NCBI GenBank assembly: GCA_964497825.1
Contig: CAZCFA010000071.1
Span: 1-14,512, forward strand
Length of the DNA stretch: 14,512 nucleotides
Direction: 5' to 3'
From: RHKX01 sp964497825
Lineage (GTDB): Bacteria > Actinomycetota > Thermoleophilia > Solirubrobacterales > 70-9
A model generated the notes under the pieces. It saw nothing but the letters and a program-made list of their open reading frames with translations, did not search any database and had not been told where the DNA came from. Below are positions 1 through 6,476 of this stretch, piece by piece (positions within the stretch are counted from its first letter, which is position 1; the number at the start of each line of letters is the position of its first letter). The position numbers and the translations under genes are program-made.

Positions 1-99
1 GGCCGGCTGATCGGAGCCGTCGCGGCCCGGCCTGGCGCACGACGGAGATGGCGGGTCGGTGGCGCCGACACAGCCGTTTCTTGCGCGACTGAGCCCGGG

Positions 100-1905
100 T
101 CAGCTTCGCGCGGCCTCGAGAAGCAACTCGTCGAGCGCGGGGTTATCGATTGCGTCGGCGAGGCTGCGCGCGGCGCCGAGCGCGCCGCGGTCGCCGAGCC
201 GGGCACGGTAGGCGTGCGCACGGGCCGTGAACTCGCGCATGCCGGCGCGCGCGGCGAGGGTCTCGAGACTGCGGGCTGCCGCGCGCGCCTGCGGATGGCC
301 CGTGTGCACGGCAAGGTCGGCGCACGCGTCGAGCACGTACCCGTGCATCCATTGATAGGGGTCGGAGACGCGGTTGACCCGGGTTCGCGCGTCCTCCAGC
401 CACCCCCGCGCCTTCTGAGAATCGCCGAGCTCGACCTGAAGCAGCGCCATGGCGCGGGCAGCGGCGGCCTCCCAGCAGGGGTCCGCGAGCGAGCAGCTCA
501 GCTTGAAGGCGTGGTCGAGGCGCTCCTCGGCATCCTCGTAGCGGCCCTCGCGGGTAGCGATCTCCCCCTCGAGCGCTTCGGGCCACGGTAGGAACGACTG
601 CCAGCGCTCTTCGGTCGCCAGCGCCAACGACCGCTCGACCGCTGAGATCGCCGGCGCAAGCTCCCCGCGAAGCAGGTGTGCGCGGCCGATCAGCGAGAGC
701 GCGAACGCCGCTTGCCGTGCCGCGCCACTGCGCTCCGCGCCCGCGACCGCCTCCGCGAGCAGCTGAAGCGCGGCGTCGTAGTAGGCACGATCGGAGAGCA
801 GCATGCCCCGCAGCGCGAGCACCCCGGAACGCTCGCTGTCGCCGCGCGACAGGCGCAGCGCCCGGGCGAGCCATCTGCCGGCTGCGGCATTGCGACCCGC
901 CTGAACGTCGACGTATCCAAGCTCCCGCATCGCAGCTACGGCAACCGAGCGCTGATCAGCTTCCTCGGCGACGGCGAGCGCTTCGTGCAGGATCGCCGAG
1001 CCCTCCTCGTCGCGGCCGCGGAGCGAATGGATCAATGCCGTTCCGAGCTCGGTCAGGCAGATCGCCCTCAGCGCGCGATCGTTGCCGATGGCGGCCTCAG
1101 CGCAGGCCAGGCGTAAACACTCGATTCCCGGCTCCACCGCGCCGGCATCGATCGCAGCCCGACCCGCTTCGAGCTGGTCGCGGGCCAGTTGCGGGTCGCC
1201 GATCGCCGCGGTCCCAGGCCCGGCGCCGCCCCGGGCCGCGCTGGCGAGCTCGGGACCCGGCTCGAGGCCGAGCTCGCGCCGCAGGAGCGTGGCGTAGGCG
1301 CTGAGCTGAGCTTCCGCCGCGGAGGGGCCATCGCTGCGGAGCAGGCACCGGAGCAGCACCTCCTGGCACGCTTGATCGAGCGGGTCGATCGCGACGGCGC
1401 GACGGGCCAGCATGGTCGCGTCGACATACTCACCGGAGGCCCGGCACTCGAGCGCCGCCTCTCGCAAGAAGTCCTGGCAGGCACCGCCGAGGTAGGCGCG
1501 CTGCACGGAGAGCCAGGTCGCAAACTCCGGGGCCGAGGCGAAGTGCATGCCCTCGAGAAGCTCGCCCTCGGCCAGATCGACATCCGCGGTGGGGGTATCC
1601 GCCCCGGTCAGCGCCAACGCATCGATCCAGGCTCGCGGGCCGGGAATGAAGGACAGCGGGTCGCCGCGCAGTGACCCCGGTTCACCGAGTGACCGCCGCA
1701 ACTCGACAAGATTCCAGCGCAGCGCCGCCAGCGGGTCGGCCGCCCCCGGGAAGAGCAGCCGCGTGAGCTCGCTGCGGGAAACGCTGCCCTCACCAAGGAT
1801 GAGATAGGCGAGCAAGCCCCACGCCTTGTTCCCCCGCGGCGGAGGGACCGGCGCACCGTCGCGCTCGATCCGGGGTACGCCCAGCAGGTGGATCTTGAGC
1901 TTCAA
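100..1905 (-). CDS. BTAD (SARP-type) transcriptional regulator with C-terminal TPR-like region
   Basis: 601 residues. About residues 1-95 look like an OmpR/PhoB-type winged-helix DNA-binding domain, with the usual SARP opening (LLGVPRIERDG) and a helix around LAYLILGEGSVSRSELTRLL. About 105-220 match the bacterial transcriptional activator domain (BTAD), including FATWLSVQR and ARRAVAIDPLDQ. The rest, about 240-600, is alanine-rich helical repeats of TPR type. No P-loop NB-ARC ATPase is seen between the BTAD and the repeats, so it is simpler than AfsR. SARP/BTAD proteins are cytoplasmic activators that bind direct repeats near promoters; the target here is unknown. The start is TTG at 1905. 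No other start lies between it and the upstream in-frame stop, and it gives the normal family N-terminus. No clear ribosome site is visible. It lies 54 bp downstream of the tautomerase on the same strand, so co-transcription is likely. Confidence 0.9.
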   Translation of the reverse strand: MKLKIHLLGVPRIERDGAPVPPPRGNKAWGLLAYLILGEGSVSRSELTRLLFPGAADPLAALRWNLVELRRSLGEPGSLRGDPLSFIPGPRAWIDALALTGADTPTADVDLAEGELLEGMHFASAPEFATWLSVQRAYLGGACQDFLREAALECRASGEYVDATMLARRAVAIDPLDQACQEVLLRCLLRSDGPSAAEAQLSAYATLLRRELGLEPGPELASAARGGAGPGTAAIGDPQLARDQLEAGRAAIDAGAVEPGIECLRLACAEAAIGNDRALRAICLTELGTALIHSLRGRDEEGSAILHEALAVAEEADQRSVAVAAMRELGYVDVQAGRNAAAGRWLARALRLSRGDSERSGVLALRGMLLSDRAYYDAALQLLAEAVAGAERSGAARQAAFALSLIGRAHLLRGELAPAISAVERSLALATEERWQSFLPWPEALEGEIATREGRYEDAEERLDHAFKLSCSLADPCWEAAAARAMALLQVELGDSQKARGWLEDARTRVNRVSDPYQWMHGYVLDACADLAVHTGHPQARAAARSLETLAARAGMREFTARAHAYRARLGDRGALGAARSLADAIDNPALDELLLEAARS

Positions 1906-1959
1906 GAGTCGTGCTGATCGTACTTCCGGTCGACGGTGCGCCGGTCGATTCCGCCGGGC

Positions 1960-2193
1960 TCAGCCCACCTGAGCAGGCGCGCTCGCGAGCAGGTCCTGCA
2001 CGCCTTCGGTGGTCAGCGCCTCGCCGCCCATCATCCACGCGCCGCTATCGACCTCCTCGATCGTGACGATCGTGACAGCACGCACGGGCTCTCCGGCAAC
2101 GGCGACGAATGCCTCGGTGATCCCCTGCGCCACCTCGATCTTCTGCTCCGGGGTGAGCACGTCGGCCATGACCTTTGCGTTTACATATGGCAT
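1960..2193 (-). CDS. 4-oxalocrotonate tautomerase family protein
   Basis: 77 residues beginning MPYVNAKV. After Met removal, Pro-1 would be the catalytic base of the tautomerase superfamily. The features TPEQKIEVAQGITEAF, VTIVTIEEVDSGAWMMGGE and LTTEGVQDLL follow the 4-OT fold (beta-alpha-beta, then a C-terminal hairpin), and the length is normal for a 4-OT subunit. Such enzymes act as small oligomers in the cytoplasm and isomerise enol/keto or dienol substrates; the substrate here cannot be told. The ATG at 2193 has a strong ribosome site, GAGGAGGA, 4 bases upstream (complement of 2198-2205). It is the first gene of a leftward pair with the BTAD regulator and is divergent from the DUF4242 gene. 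Confidence 0.9.
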   Translation of the reverse strand: MPYVNAKVMADVLTPEQKIEVAQGITEAFVAVAGEPVRAVTIVTIEEVDSGAWMMGGEALTTEGVQDLLASAPAQVG

Positions 2194-2197
2194 CGAG

Positions 2198-2205
2198 TCC
2201 TCCTC
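2198..2205 (-). promoter_or_regulatory. Strong ribosome binding site of the tautomerase gene
   Basis: The minus strand reads GAGGAGGA, 4 bases before the ATG at 2193. It fixes that start and contrasts with the divergent DUF4242 gene, which has no visible Shine-Dalgarno sequence. Confidence 0.7.
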
Positions 2206-2223
2206 GGTGGTTGACTCGAACGA

Positions 2224-2256
2224 TCAAACCGGGCCGGCGTTTGAGCGAGCGTTTGA
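2224..2256. repeat. Three GTTTGA boxes in the tautomerase/DUF4242 divergent promoter
   Basis: TCAAAC at 2224-2229 and GTTTGA at 2239-2244 form an inverted pair with a 9-base spacer. A second GTTTGA at 2251-2256 repeats the first exactly 12 bp away, within a longer direct repeat GCGTTTGA (2237-2244 and 2249-2256). The last box overlaps the proposed -35 of the DUF4242 promoter. This layout suits an operator; the binding protein is unknown, and the neighbouring SARP-type regulator is only a guess. Confidence 0.4.
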
Positions 2257-2280
2257 CGTCATCGCGGGAACTGTCACACT
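2253..2280 (+). promoter_or_regulatory. Candidate leaderless promoter of the DUF4242 gene
   Basis: A -35 TTGACG (2253-2258) and a -10-like CACACT (2275-2280) are 16 bases apart. Seven bases past the -10 is the G of the GTG start at 2287. No Shine-Dalgarno sequence lies upstream, which fits a leaderless transcript, a common type in actinobacteria. Confidence 0.45.
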
Positions 2281-2286
2281 CGCTGC

Positions 2287-2559
2287 GTGCCCAGATACCT
2301 GATCGAGCGTGCCGTCGGCGATGTCACCCGCGAGGAGCTCGACGAGGTCGTCGAACGCGCGACCCGGATTCGCGAAGAGCGCTTTCCCGATATCGGCTGG
2401 GTGCACACCCACGTCGTCCGCACCGACGCCGGCCTCACGGCCTACTGCGTCTACGAGGCCGCCGATCCCGAGCGCGTCGGCGAGCACGCGGAAGCGATCG
2501 GACTGCCAGCTCAGGCCATCCACGAGATCGAGGCCGAGCTCGCTCCCACCGGCGGCTGA
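2287..2559 (+). CDS. DUF4242 (SCO4226-like, putative nickel-binding) protein
   Basis: 90 residues beginning MPRYLIERAVGDVTREELDEV, with RIREERFPDIGW, HTHVVRTDAGLTAYCVYEA and the HAEAIGLPAQAIHEIEAEL segment. This is the pattern of DUF4242, a ferredoxin-like alpha/beta family whose Streptomyces member SCO4226 is described as a nickel-binding protein. The paired histidines in VHTHVV and the Cys in TAYCVYEA are possible metal ligands; that is inference. The start is GTG at 2287, which gives the family's normal N-terminus. It lacks a ribosome site and may be leaderless. It appears monocistronic and is divergent from the tautomerase-regulator pair. Confidence 0.85.
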   Translation: MPRYLIERAVGDVTREELDEVVERATRIREERFPDIGWVHTHVVRTDAGLTAYCVYEAADPERVGEHAEAIGLPAQAIHEIEAELAPTGG

Positions 2560-2590
2560 CCGCCCCACCGCGGCGGTCTCGTGCCGGTCA

Positions 2591-2609
2591 CCGCCGGGAT
2601 TTCCGGCGG
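2591..2609 (+). terminator. Hairpin downstream of the DUF4242 gene
   Basis: CCGCCGG (2591-2597) and CCGGCGG (2603-2609) pair perfectly over 7 bp around the loop GATTT, 31 bases after the stop codon. There is no T-run, as is common for terminators in high-GC actinobacteria. A second, weaker hairpin (GCGGGG 2632-2637 / CCCCGC 2644-2649) follows. Confidence 0.45.
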
Positions 2610-2840
2610 CTCGAAGCGATGACCATGGCGAGCGGGGGCTTGACCCCGCGGTGACGGGATCGAGTCGGTGCCATCACCCGGCGCCATCCTCGGCTCCGAG
2701 CCCTGACCAGCGGCGGCGCTCCGCGGACGCCGCGAGGACGTGCGTCAGCTCAGCGGCCAGTAGATGCTCCCCGGTGGACGAGTTCGAGCACGGCCCGGCC
2801 CGCCGCGCGGAGTCCGCCAAGCGGGGCGAACCTTGATCAA
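2610..2840. other. Gene-free stretch before tRNA-Pro(GGG)
   Basis: No reading frame here has a recognisable protein, a ribosome site or a family-like sequence. Apart from a 6-bp hairpin at 2632-2649, I see no repeat or conserved RNA. It is probably 3' untranslated and flanking sequence of the DUF4242 gene and of the leftward tRNA-Pro gene. Confidence 0.4.
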
Positions 2841-2914
2841 TCGGGGCGACTGGATTTGAACCAGCGACCTTTCGACCCCCAGTCGAATGCGCTACCAGGC
2901 TGCGCCACGCCCCG
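2841..2914 (-). tRNA. tRNA-Pro(GGG)
   Basis: A 74-nt cloverleaf on the minus strand. The acceptor stem CGGGGCG/CGCCCCG has discriminator A. The anticodon stem TTCGA/TCGAA encloses loop CTGGGGG, so the anticodon is GGG (Pro CCC/CCU). The T arm is GCTGG-TTCAAAT-CCAGT. CCA is not encoded. It is divergent from tRNA-Gly(TCC). A second proline tRNA (TGG) lies at 11402-11475 with the same acceptor stem. Confidence 0.95.
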
Positions 2915-3003
2915 TGGCGGAACGGATGATGCCGGACCGAGCCCGGCGGCGTGGCGCCGCGACCTCAGATCCGGGGCCGGGCCGCACCGGCCGCCAGCAG
3001 GGT

Positions 3004-3032
3004 GGCCGCCGGCGCGACTCGCGCCGGCGGCC
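3004..3032. repeat. Perfect 13-bp inverted repeat between divergent tRNA genes
   Basis: GGCCGCCGGCGCG (3004-3016) and its exact complement (3020-3032) are separated by only ACT. It lies between two tRNA genes that both read away from it, so it cannot be a terminator for either. It occupies the place where the -35 of the tRNA-Gly promoter would be. A second small palindrome, GGCCGG/CCGGCC (2975-2992), lies just to its left. Confidence 0.7.
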
Positions 3033-3047
3033 TTCAGGCACCCGTCC

Positions 3048-3053
3048 TAGAAT
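3048..3053 (+). promoter_or_regulatory. -10 element of the tRNA-Gly promoter
   Basis: TAGAAT matches the TATAAT consensus at five of six positions and sits 9 bases before the mature tRNA 5' end, so transcription would start a few bases before it. The expected -35 place (about 3025-3030) falls inside the right arm of the 13-bp palindrome and does not match TTGACA. Confidence 0.5.
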
Positions 3054-3062
3054 CGCCCCATC

Positions 3063-3134
3063 GCGGGTGAAGTGTTACCGGTTGCACGCAAGCCTTCCAA
3101 GCTTGAAGAACGGGTTCGAGCCCCGTCACCCGCT
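3063..3134 (+). tRNA. tRNA-Gly(TCC)
   Basis: A 72-nt cloverleaf. The acceptor stem is GCGGGTG/CACCCGC with discriminator T. The anticodon stem CAAGC/GCTTG encloses loop CTTCCAA, so the anticodon is TCC (Gly GGA/GGG). The T arm is ACGGG-TTCGAGC-CCCGT. CCA is not encoded. It converges with the MFS gene. Confidence 0.95.
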
Positions 3135-3205
3135 CTCGGCCACCGAATGCGCCGTCGGCCGCGGCCGGATCACGCCGTGGAAGGGCACGCTGACCTCGAC
3201 CAGGC

Positions 3206-4393
3206 TCAGGGCTGCGCCTCGCGGCGTCGACCGACCAGCATCGCCGCGGCGGCGAGGCAGACCGCGGTCATCGCCAGGTAGACGGCGTCGGCGCCGGCGA
3301 CCGCGAGCAGCCCGCCCGCGACCAGCGGCCCGACCGTGTAGCCGAGCGAGTAGACGAGGTTGAGGCCGCCGTAGGCGAGGCCGCGGTTGACCTGGGCGAA
3401 GGTCTCCTCGAACCAGGGGACGGTGCCGCCGAACAGCACGCTCTGGCCGAGGCCGAAGATGATCAGCGCCGCGGCGGCGCCGGCGAGCGTGCCGAGCGTC
3501 GCGAGCAGCACGCCGGAGGCAGCGATGATCGCGACGCCGAGCATCGCGATCGGCGGGCGACCGCGCCGGTCGCCGGCCGCGCCCGCCACCGGTGCCGCGA
3601 TCGCGTCGAGCCCGGCGGCGGCCGCGAACAGCAGGCCGATCACGGTCGCCCCGGTGCCGAGCCGCCGGTCGAGGTCGAGCGGCACGCTGAAGTCGATCGC
3701 GCCGAGGAAGGCGGCGCCGGCGACGGTCAGTGAGGCGGGCACGAGCACCGCCGGGCGCAGCAGCGCCGCGACCGTGCCGCCGGCGGCAACCGGCTGCGCG
3801 ATCTCGGCGGCGGGCCGCCCGCGCGGGAGCACCGCATAGCCGAGCGCGAACATGCCGGCGGCGATCGCGGTGACGAGCAAGAACGGCGCCTCGAACGAGA
3901 GCTGGCCGCCGACCACGCCGCCGAGCGCCGGGCCGCCGATGCCACCGATGCTGTTGGCGGCGAGCGCGAAGCCGATCGCCTCGCCCTTGCGGCCGGGGCG
4001 GGCGAGGTCGGAGACCACGGTCAGCGCCGCGACCCAGCTCGCGGTCGAGCCCGCGCCCTGCACCGCGCGCCCCACCAGCAGCAGCACCAGCGACTCCGAG
4101 TAGGCGATCAGCAGCGAGCCGACGCCGGTGAGGACGAGCCCGCCGAGCAGCAGCGGCCGCCGGCCGATCCGGTCGGCCAGGCGCCCGACCGGGACCGAGG
4201 TCAGGACGATCGGGATCGCGTAGGCGGCGAGCGCGAGCCCGAGCGTCGCGTCGCCGGCTCCCGTACGCTCCTCGATCTCCGGCAGCAGCGGGGCGACGAG
4301 GCCGAGCAACGATGTCTCGAGCGCGATCGCGCCGATCGCGACGGTGAGGATCAGGCGACGGGAGCCGCTGTCGGCGGTGGCGGGCGCGGACAT
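3206..4393 (-). CDS. MFS transporter (12-helix, drug-efflux-like)
   Basis: 395 residues with about 12 hydrophobic helices in two halves. The cytoplasmic motif A of the major facilitator superfamily is clear after helix 2, GRLADRIGRRP (residues 70-80). A degenerate copy, GDRRGRPP, is at about 274-281 in the second half. GRAVQGAGSTASW (108-120) resembles the helix-4 motif B region, and GFALAANSIGGIGGPALGG (141-159) the helix-5 motif C of antiporters, so proton-driven export is likely. The substrate is unknown. The ATG at 4393 gives MSAPATADSGSRR before helix 1. No good ribosome site is visible. Three imperfect copies of the start region lie just upstream. It lies 109 bp downstream of the YihY/BrkB gene on the same strand and may be co-transcribed with it. 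Confidence 0.9.
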   Translation of the reverse strand: MSAPATADSGSRRLILTVAIGAIALETSLLGLVAPLLPEIEERTGAGDATLGLALAAYAIPIVLTSVPVGRLADRIGRRPLLLGGLVLTGVGSLLIAYSESLVLLLVGRAVQGAGSTASWVAALTVVSDLARPGRKGEAIGFALAANSIGGIGGPALGGVVGGQLSFEAPFLLVTAIAAGMFALGYAVLPRGRPAAEIAQPVAAGGTVAALLRPAVLVPASLTVAGAAFLGAIDFSVPLDLDRRLGTGATVIGLLFAAAAGLDAIAAPVAGAAGDRRGRPPIAMLGVAIIAASGVLLATLGTLAGAAAALIIFGLGQSVLFGGTVPWFEETFAQVNRGLAYGGLNLVYSLGYTVGPLVAGGLLAVAGADAVYLAMTAVCLAAAAMLVGRRREAQP

Positions 4394-4492
4394 GAGGCGG
4401 CCACGCTACCCGCGCGATGGACGGCGGGCGCGGAGGTGAGGCGGCCACGATGCCCCGCTACCGGTGGCCGGCGCGGACATGGGGCGGCCCCC
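4379..4492. repeat. Three imperfect tandem copies of the MFS start region
   Basis: A 27-base unit occurs at 4379-4405, 4423-4449 and 4466-4492, spaced 44 and 43 bases apart. Copies 1 and 2 match at 25 of 27 positions; copies 1 and 3 match at 23 of 27. Copy 1 contains the MFS start codon. Copy 3 contains a second ATG on the minus strand (4480-4478). An exact 11-base repeat, CTACCCGCGCG, also occurs at 4406-4416 and again at 4503-4513, where it covers the YihY/BrkB stop codon. Confidence 0.75.
4406..4480 (-). other. Mini-ORF upstream of the MFS gene (leader peptide or duplication remnant)
   Basis: A 24-codon frame starts at the ATG in repeat copy 3 and ends with TAG 12 bases before the MFS ATG. 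Its first six residues, MSAPAT, are identical to the MFS N-terminus, and the rest diverges at once. It therefore looks like a duplicated transporter start that lost its body. It could act as an upstream ORF affecting MFS translation, but nothing in the sequence proves it is translated. Confidence 0.35.
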
Positions 4493-4502
4493 GCCCGCGC
4501 GG

Positions 4503-5480
4503 CTACCCGCGCGGCAGCTCGTGCTCGTCGCTGGGGTTGCGCCGGACCAGGCTCTTGCCGAAGTCGAGCAGCTGCTCGCCGAACGACGGGCCGGACCCGT
4601 CGCCGGGGTCGTGCTCGCCGGCGCGGACGCTCGGCCACAGGCGCGCGACCTCGGCCCCGACCAGGAACACGATCGCGGCCAGGTAGGTGAAGACCATGAA
4701 GGCGATCACCGTCCCCAGCGAGCCGTAGACCGAGCTGTAGTCGGCGACGCTGGTGACGAACGCCGAGAAGCCGAGCTTGAGCAGCTCGATGCCGCCGGTG
4801 GCGACGAGAACGCCGAGCCAGACGTCGCGCAGCCGCTGGCGATGGACCGGCAGCCTGATGTAGGCGACGGCGAACACGAACGCGGTCAGCAGCGCCGGCA
4901 CGATCATGTAGCCGAAGCTGACGATCGCTTCGATCACGTCGAGGGCGCCGCCGAGGTCGGGTTCGATCCGCGCCAGCAGCGTCGCCGCGAACGAGAGCAA
5001 GAGCAGCGCGCCGAGGCTGACGACGAGCCCGAGGTCGAGGGCCTTGCCGCGAAGGTAGCCGCGCGAGACCCGGCCACCGAAGATCGCGTCGATCGCGAGC
5101 CGGGCCGAGCTGAGCAGGGCGCTGGCCGAGAACAGGAGGCCGAACAGGCCGAGCACGCCGATCGTCCCGTAGTGGCTGCTGACGCCGCGGACGAGGCTCT
5201 CGATGTCGCTGCGGCCCTGCTCGTCGTCGCTGAGCGGCAGCTCGCGGAACAGGAAGTCGATCACGTCCTGGCGCGCGCCCGGCTCGTCGAGCGCGTAGCC
5301 GGCGACCGCCGCCAGCACGATCGCGGCCGGAAAGATCGAGAGCAGCGCGTAGTAGGAGATCGCCGCCGCGTACTGCGAGGCCCGGTGCGCGCCGAGCCCG
5401 TCGAGCACGTTCCAGACCAGCGCCCAGGTGCGGGCGAGGATGAGCTTCGGGCGGCTCGGACGGGGCGCCTGGGCGGACAA
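4503..5480 (-). CDS. YihY/virulence factor BrkB family membrane protein
   Basis: 325 residues with six hydrophobic helices. The family signature is clear. It opens with an amphipathic N-terminus and ASQYAAAISYYALLSIFPAAIVL (35-56), has GLLFSASALLSSARLAIDAIFG mid-protein, and ends with VYGSLGTVIAFMVFTYLAAIVFLVGAEVARLW (251-282). The biochemical role of the family is not settled; the old label ribonuclease BN is wrong. The C-terminus is hydrophilic and short. The start is uncertain. The TTG at 5480 is the longest option, but a GGGAGG sits directly against it with no spacer, so translation may begin elsewhere. The gene is divergent from the tRNA-Leu/tRNA-Trp pair and upstream of the MFS gene. 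Confidence 0.88.
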   Translation of the reverse strand: MSAQAPRPSRPKLILARTWALVWNVLDGLGAHRASQYAAAISYYALLSIFPAAIVLAAVAGYALDEPGARQDVIDFLFRELPLSDDEQGRSDIESLVRGVSSHYGTIGVLGLFGLLFSASALLSSARLAIDAIFGGRVSRGYLRGKALDLGLVVSLGALLLLSFAATLLARIEPDLGGALDVIEAIVSFGYMIVPALLTAFVFAVAYIRLPVHRQRLRDVWLGVLVATGGIELLKLGFSAFVTSVADYSSVYGSLGTVIAFMVFTYLAAIVFLVGAEVARLWPSVRAGEHDPGDGSGPSFGEQLLDFGKSLVRRNPSDEHELPRG

Positions 5481-5511
5481 CCTCCCGACAGCCTAATCCG
5501 GCCCTCCGCGC

Positions 5512-5517
5512 TAACTT
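5512..5517 (+). promoter_or_regulatory. Probable -10 element of the tRNA-Leu/tRNA-Trp transcript
   Basis: TAACTT lies 13 bases before the tRNA-Leu 5' end in a small AT-richer patch. No convincing -35 is seen at 16-18 bases upstream, so this is a weak call. Confidence 0.3.
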
Positions 5518-5530
5518 TGAGCGCGCCCGC

Positions 5531-5617
5531 GCGGACGTGGCGGAATTGGCAGACGCGCCAGGCTTAGGCCCTGGTGGGCGCTTGATGCCCTTGGAGGTTC
5601 GAGTCCTCTCGTCCGCA
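5531..5617 (+). tRNA. tRNA-Leu(TAG)
   Basis: An 87-nt class II tRNA with a long variable arm. The acceptor stem is GCGGACG/CGTCCGC with discriminator A, the leucine type. The anticodon stem CCAGG/CCTGG encloses loop CTTAGGC, so the anticodon is TAG. The variable arm is TGGGCGCTTGATGCCCT. The T arm is GGAGG-TTCGAGT-CCTCT. CCA is not encoded. It lies 29 bp upstream of tRNA-Trp and is probably in one transcript with it. Confidence 0.95.
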
Positions 5618-5646
5618 CTGCGGCGCTACCATCGGCGCCGCTTCGA

Positions 5647-5720
5647 GGGGCAGTGGCCAAACTGGATAAGGCTCCGGTCTCCAAAACCGGCGATTCCAGG
5701 TTCGAGTCCTGGCTGCCCCG
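5647..5720 (+). tRNA. tRNA with anticodon CCA (tRNA-Trp) and an Arg-like body
   Basis: A 74-nt cloverleaf. The acceptor stem is GGGGCAG/CTGCCCC with discriminator G. The anticodon stem CCGGT/ACCGG encloses loop CTCCAAA, so the anticodon is CCA and it should read UGG. G73 and CCA suit tryptophanyl-tRNA synthetase. The D arm (TGGCCAAACTGGATAAGGC) has G18-G19-A20, the pattern seen in arginine tRNAs, and position 35 is C. In E. coli, A20 and C35 are the main ArgRS identity elements. CCA is not encoded. It sits 29 bp after tRNA-Leu(TAG). Confidence 0.88.
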
Positions 5721-5740
5721 CTTTCGCCGATCGCCGACAA

Positions 5741-5756
5741 GCCGCCTGCGGGCGGC
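5741..5756 (+). terminator. Hairpin after the tRNA-Leu/tRNA-Trp pair
   Basis: GCCGCC and GGCGGC pair over 6 bp around a TGCG tetraloop, 20 bases after the tRNA-Trp 3' end and 24 bases before the next gene. There is no T-run. Confidence 0.4.
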
Positions 5757-5768
5757 CGGTGCAGCGCA

Positions 5769-5774
5769 TATGCT
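5769..5774 (+). promoter_or_regulatory. Candidate -10 element of the membrane protein gene
   Basis: TATGCT lies 6 bases before the GTG at 5781, so the transcript could begin at or next to that codon. No -35 match is seen, and no ribosome site lies between. Confidence 0.35.
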
Positions 5775-5780
5775 TATCCC

Positions 5781-6416
5781 GTGGCGACGGGAGTGCAGGT
5801 TCGGGAGGGCTACGAGCTCTGGCACCCGAACCGCGAGAAGGCCGAGTCGAAGACGATGAAGGCGATCGTCGCCTTCGTCCTGATCATCTCGGCGCTGCTG
5901 CTGGCGATCATCACGATCGGCGGCTGGGAGCGGCTGCAGAGCACGAGCGTCGGGGTGATGACGCTGGTGTGGGCCGGGCTCTACGTGCTGTTCGCGGTGC
6001 TGGTGGCCGCGCGCTGGCAGCGCGGGGTGCTGCCGGTCGCCTCGGCGATGGCGATCCTGATGGCGATCTTCGCCGCCGTCGCCGCCGACGGCTGGTTCGC
6101 CCGCGCCAAGACCGGGCTCAGCGACCCGGCGCTGCCGCCCGATCTGCTCGGCGTGCTGACGCTCGTCGTGATCCCGGTGCAGCTGCTCTTGATCGTCGTC
6201 GCGATGATCGGCTTCAACCAGGCCTGGAACGTCGAGGAGGAGCGTCCGATCGGCGGCCGGAGCGGCCCCGGCGATGCCGCGCCGCCGCCCGGCGCAACGC
6301 GCGAGGAAGCGCCCGCCGGCGACGATCCGCCGCCCCCGCCCCCCGGCGAGCCGGCCTACGCCCGTCGCGACGACGACGGCTGGGCCGACGGCGGGCAGGT
6401 CAGCCCCGCGATCTAG
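5781..6416 (+). CDS. Four-helix membrane protein of unknown function
   Basis: 211 residues. A short hydrophilic N-terminus (about 1-26, including WHPNREKAES) precedes four hydrophobic segments at about 27-47, 57-79, 84-103 and 124-147. A proline- and acidic-rich tail follows (about 150-211) with runs such as DDPPPPPPGEP that is probably disordered and cytosolic. I do not recognise the family. Comparable small four-helix proteins are usually annotated as hypothetical in this lineage. The GTG at 5781 may be leaderless. A shorter start at the ATG for MKAIVAFVLII (residue 26) is possible. It stands between the tRNA pair and the MpsC-family genes, with hairpins after its stop, so it is probably a separate unit. 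Confidence 0.7.
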   Translation: MATGVQVREGYELWHPNREKAESKTMKAIVAFVLIISALLLAIITIGGWERLQSTSVGVMTLVWAGLYVLFAVLVAARWQRGVLPVASAMAILMAIFAAVAADGWFARAKTGLSDPALPPDLLGVLTLVVIPVQLLLIVVAMIGFNQAWNVEEERPIGGRSGPGDAAPPPGATREEAPAGDDPPPPPPGEPAYARRDDDGWADGGQVSPAI

Positions 6417-6476
6417 CGCACCTGCGGCGGCTCGCCGCTGAAGGCGGAGCCGGAAGCCGCCGGTGGGGCAGTGACC

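Noticed and set aside
3111..3121. A GAAC...GTTC LexA-box look-alike (GAACGGGTTC)
   Set aside because: The spacer is 2 bases instead of 4, and the sequence is the T arm of tRNA-Gly.
2841..3134. Integration site (att) of a mobile element at the tRNA genes
   Set aside because: No repeat of a tRNA 3' end, no integrase gene and no change of gene type is seen next to any of the six tRNA genes.
4464..5567. A 367-residue plus-strand frame antisense to YihY/BrkB
   Set aside because: Acidic and Glu/Ala/Arg-rich shadow of a membrane gene, running into tRNA-Leu with no ribosome site.
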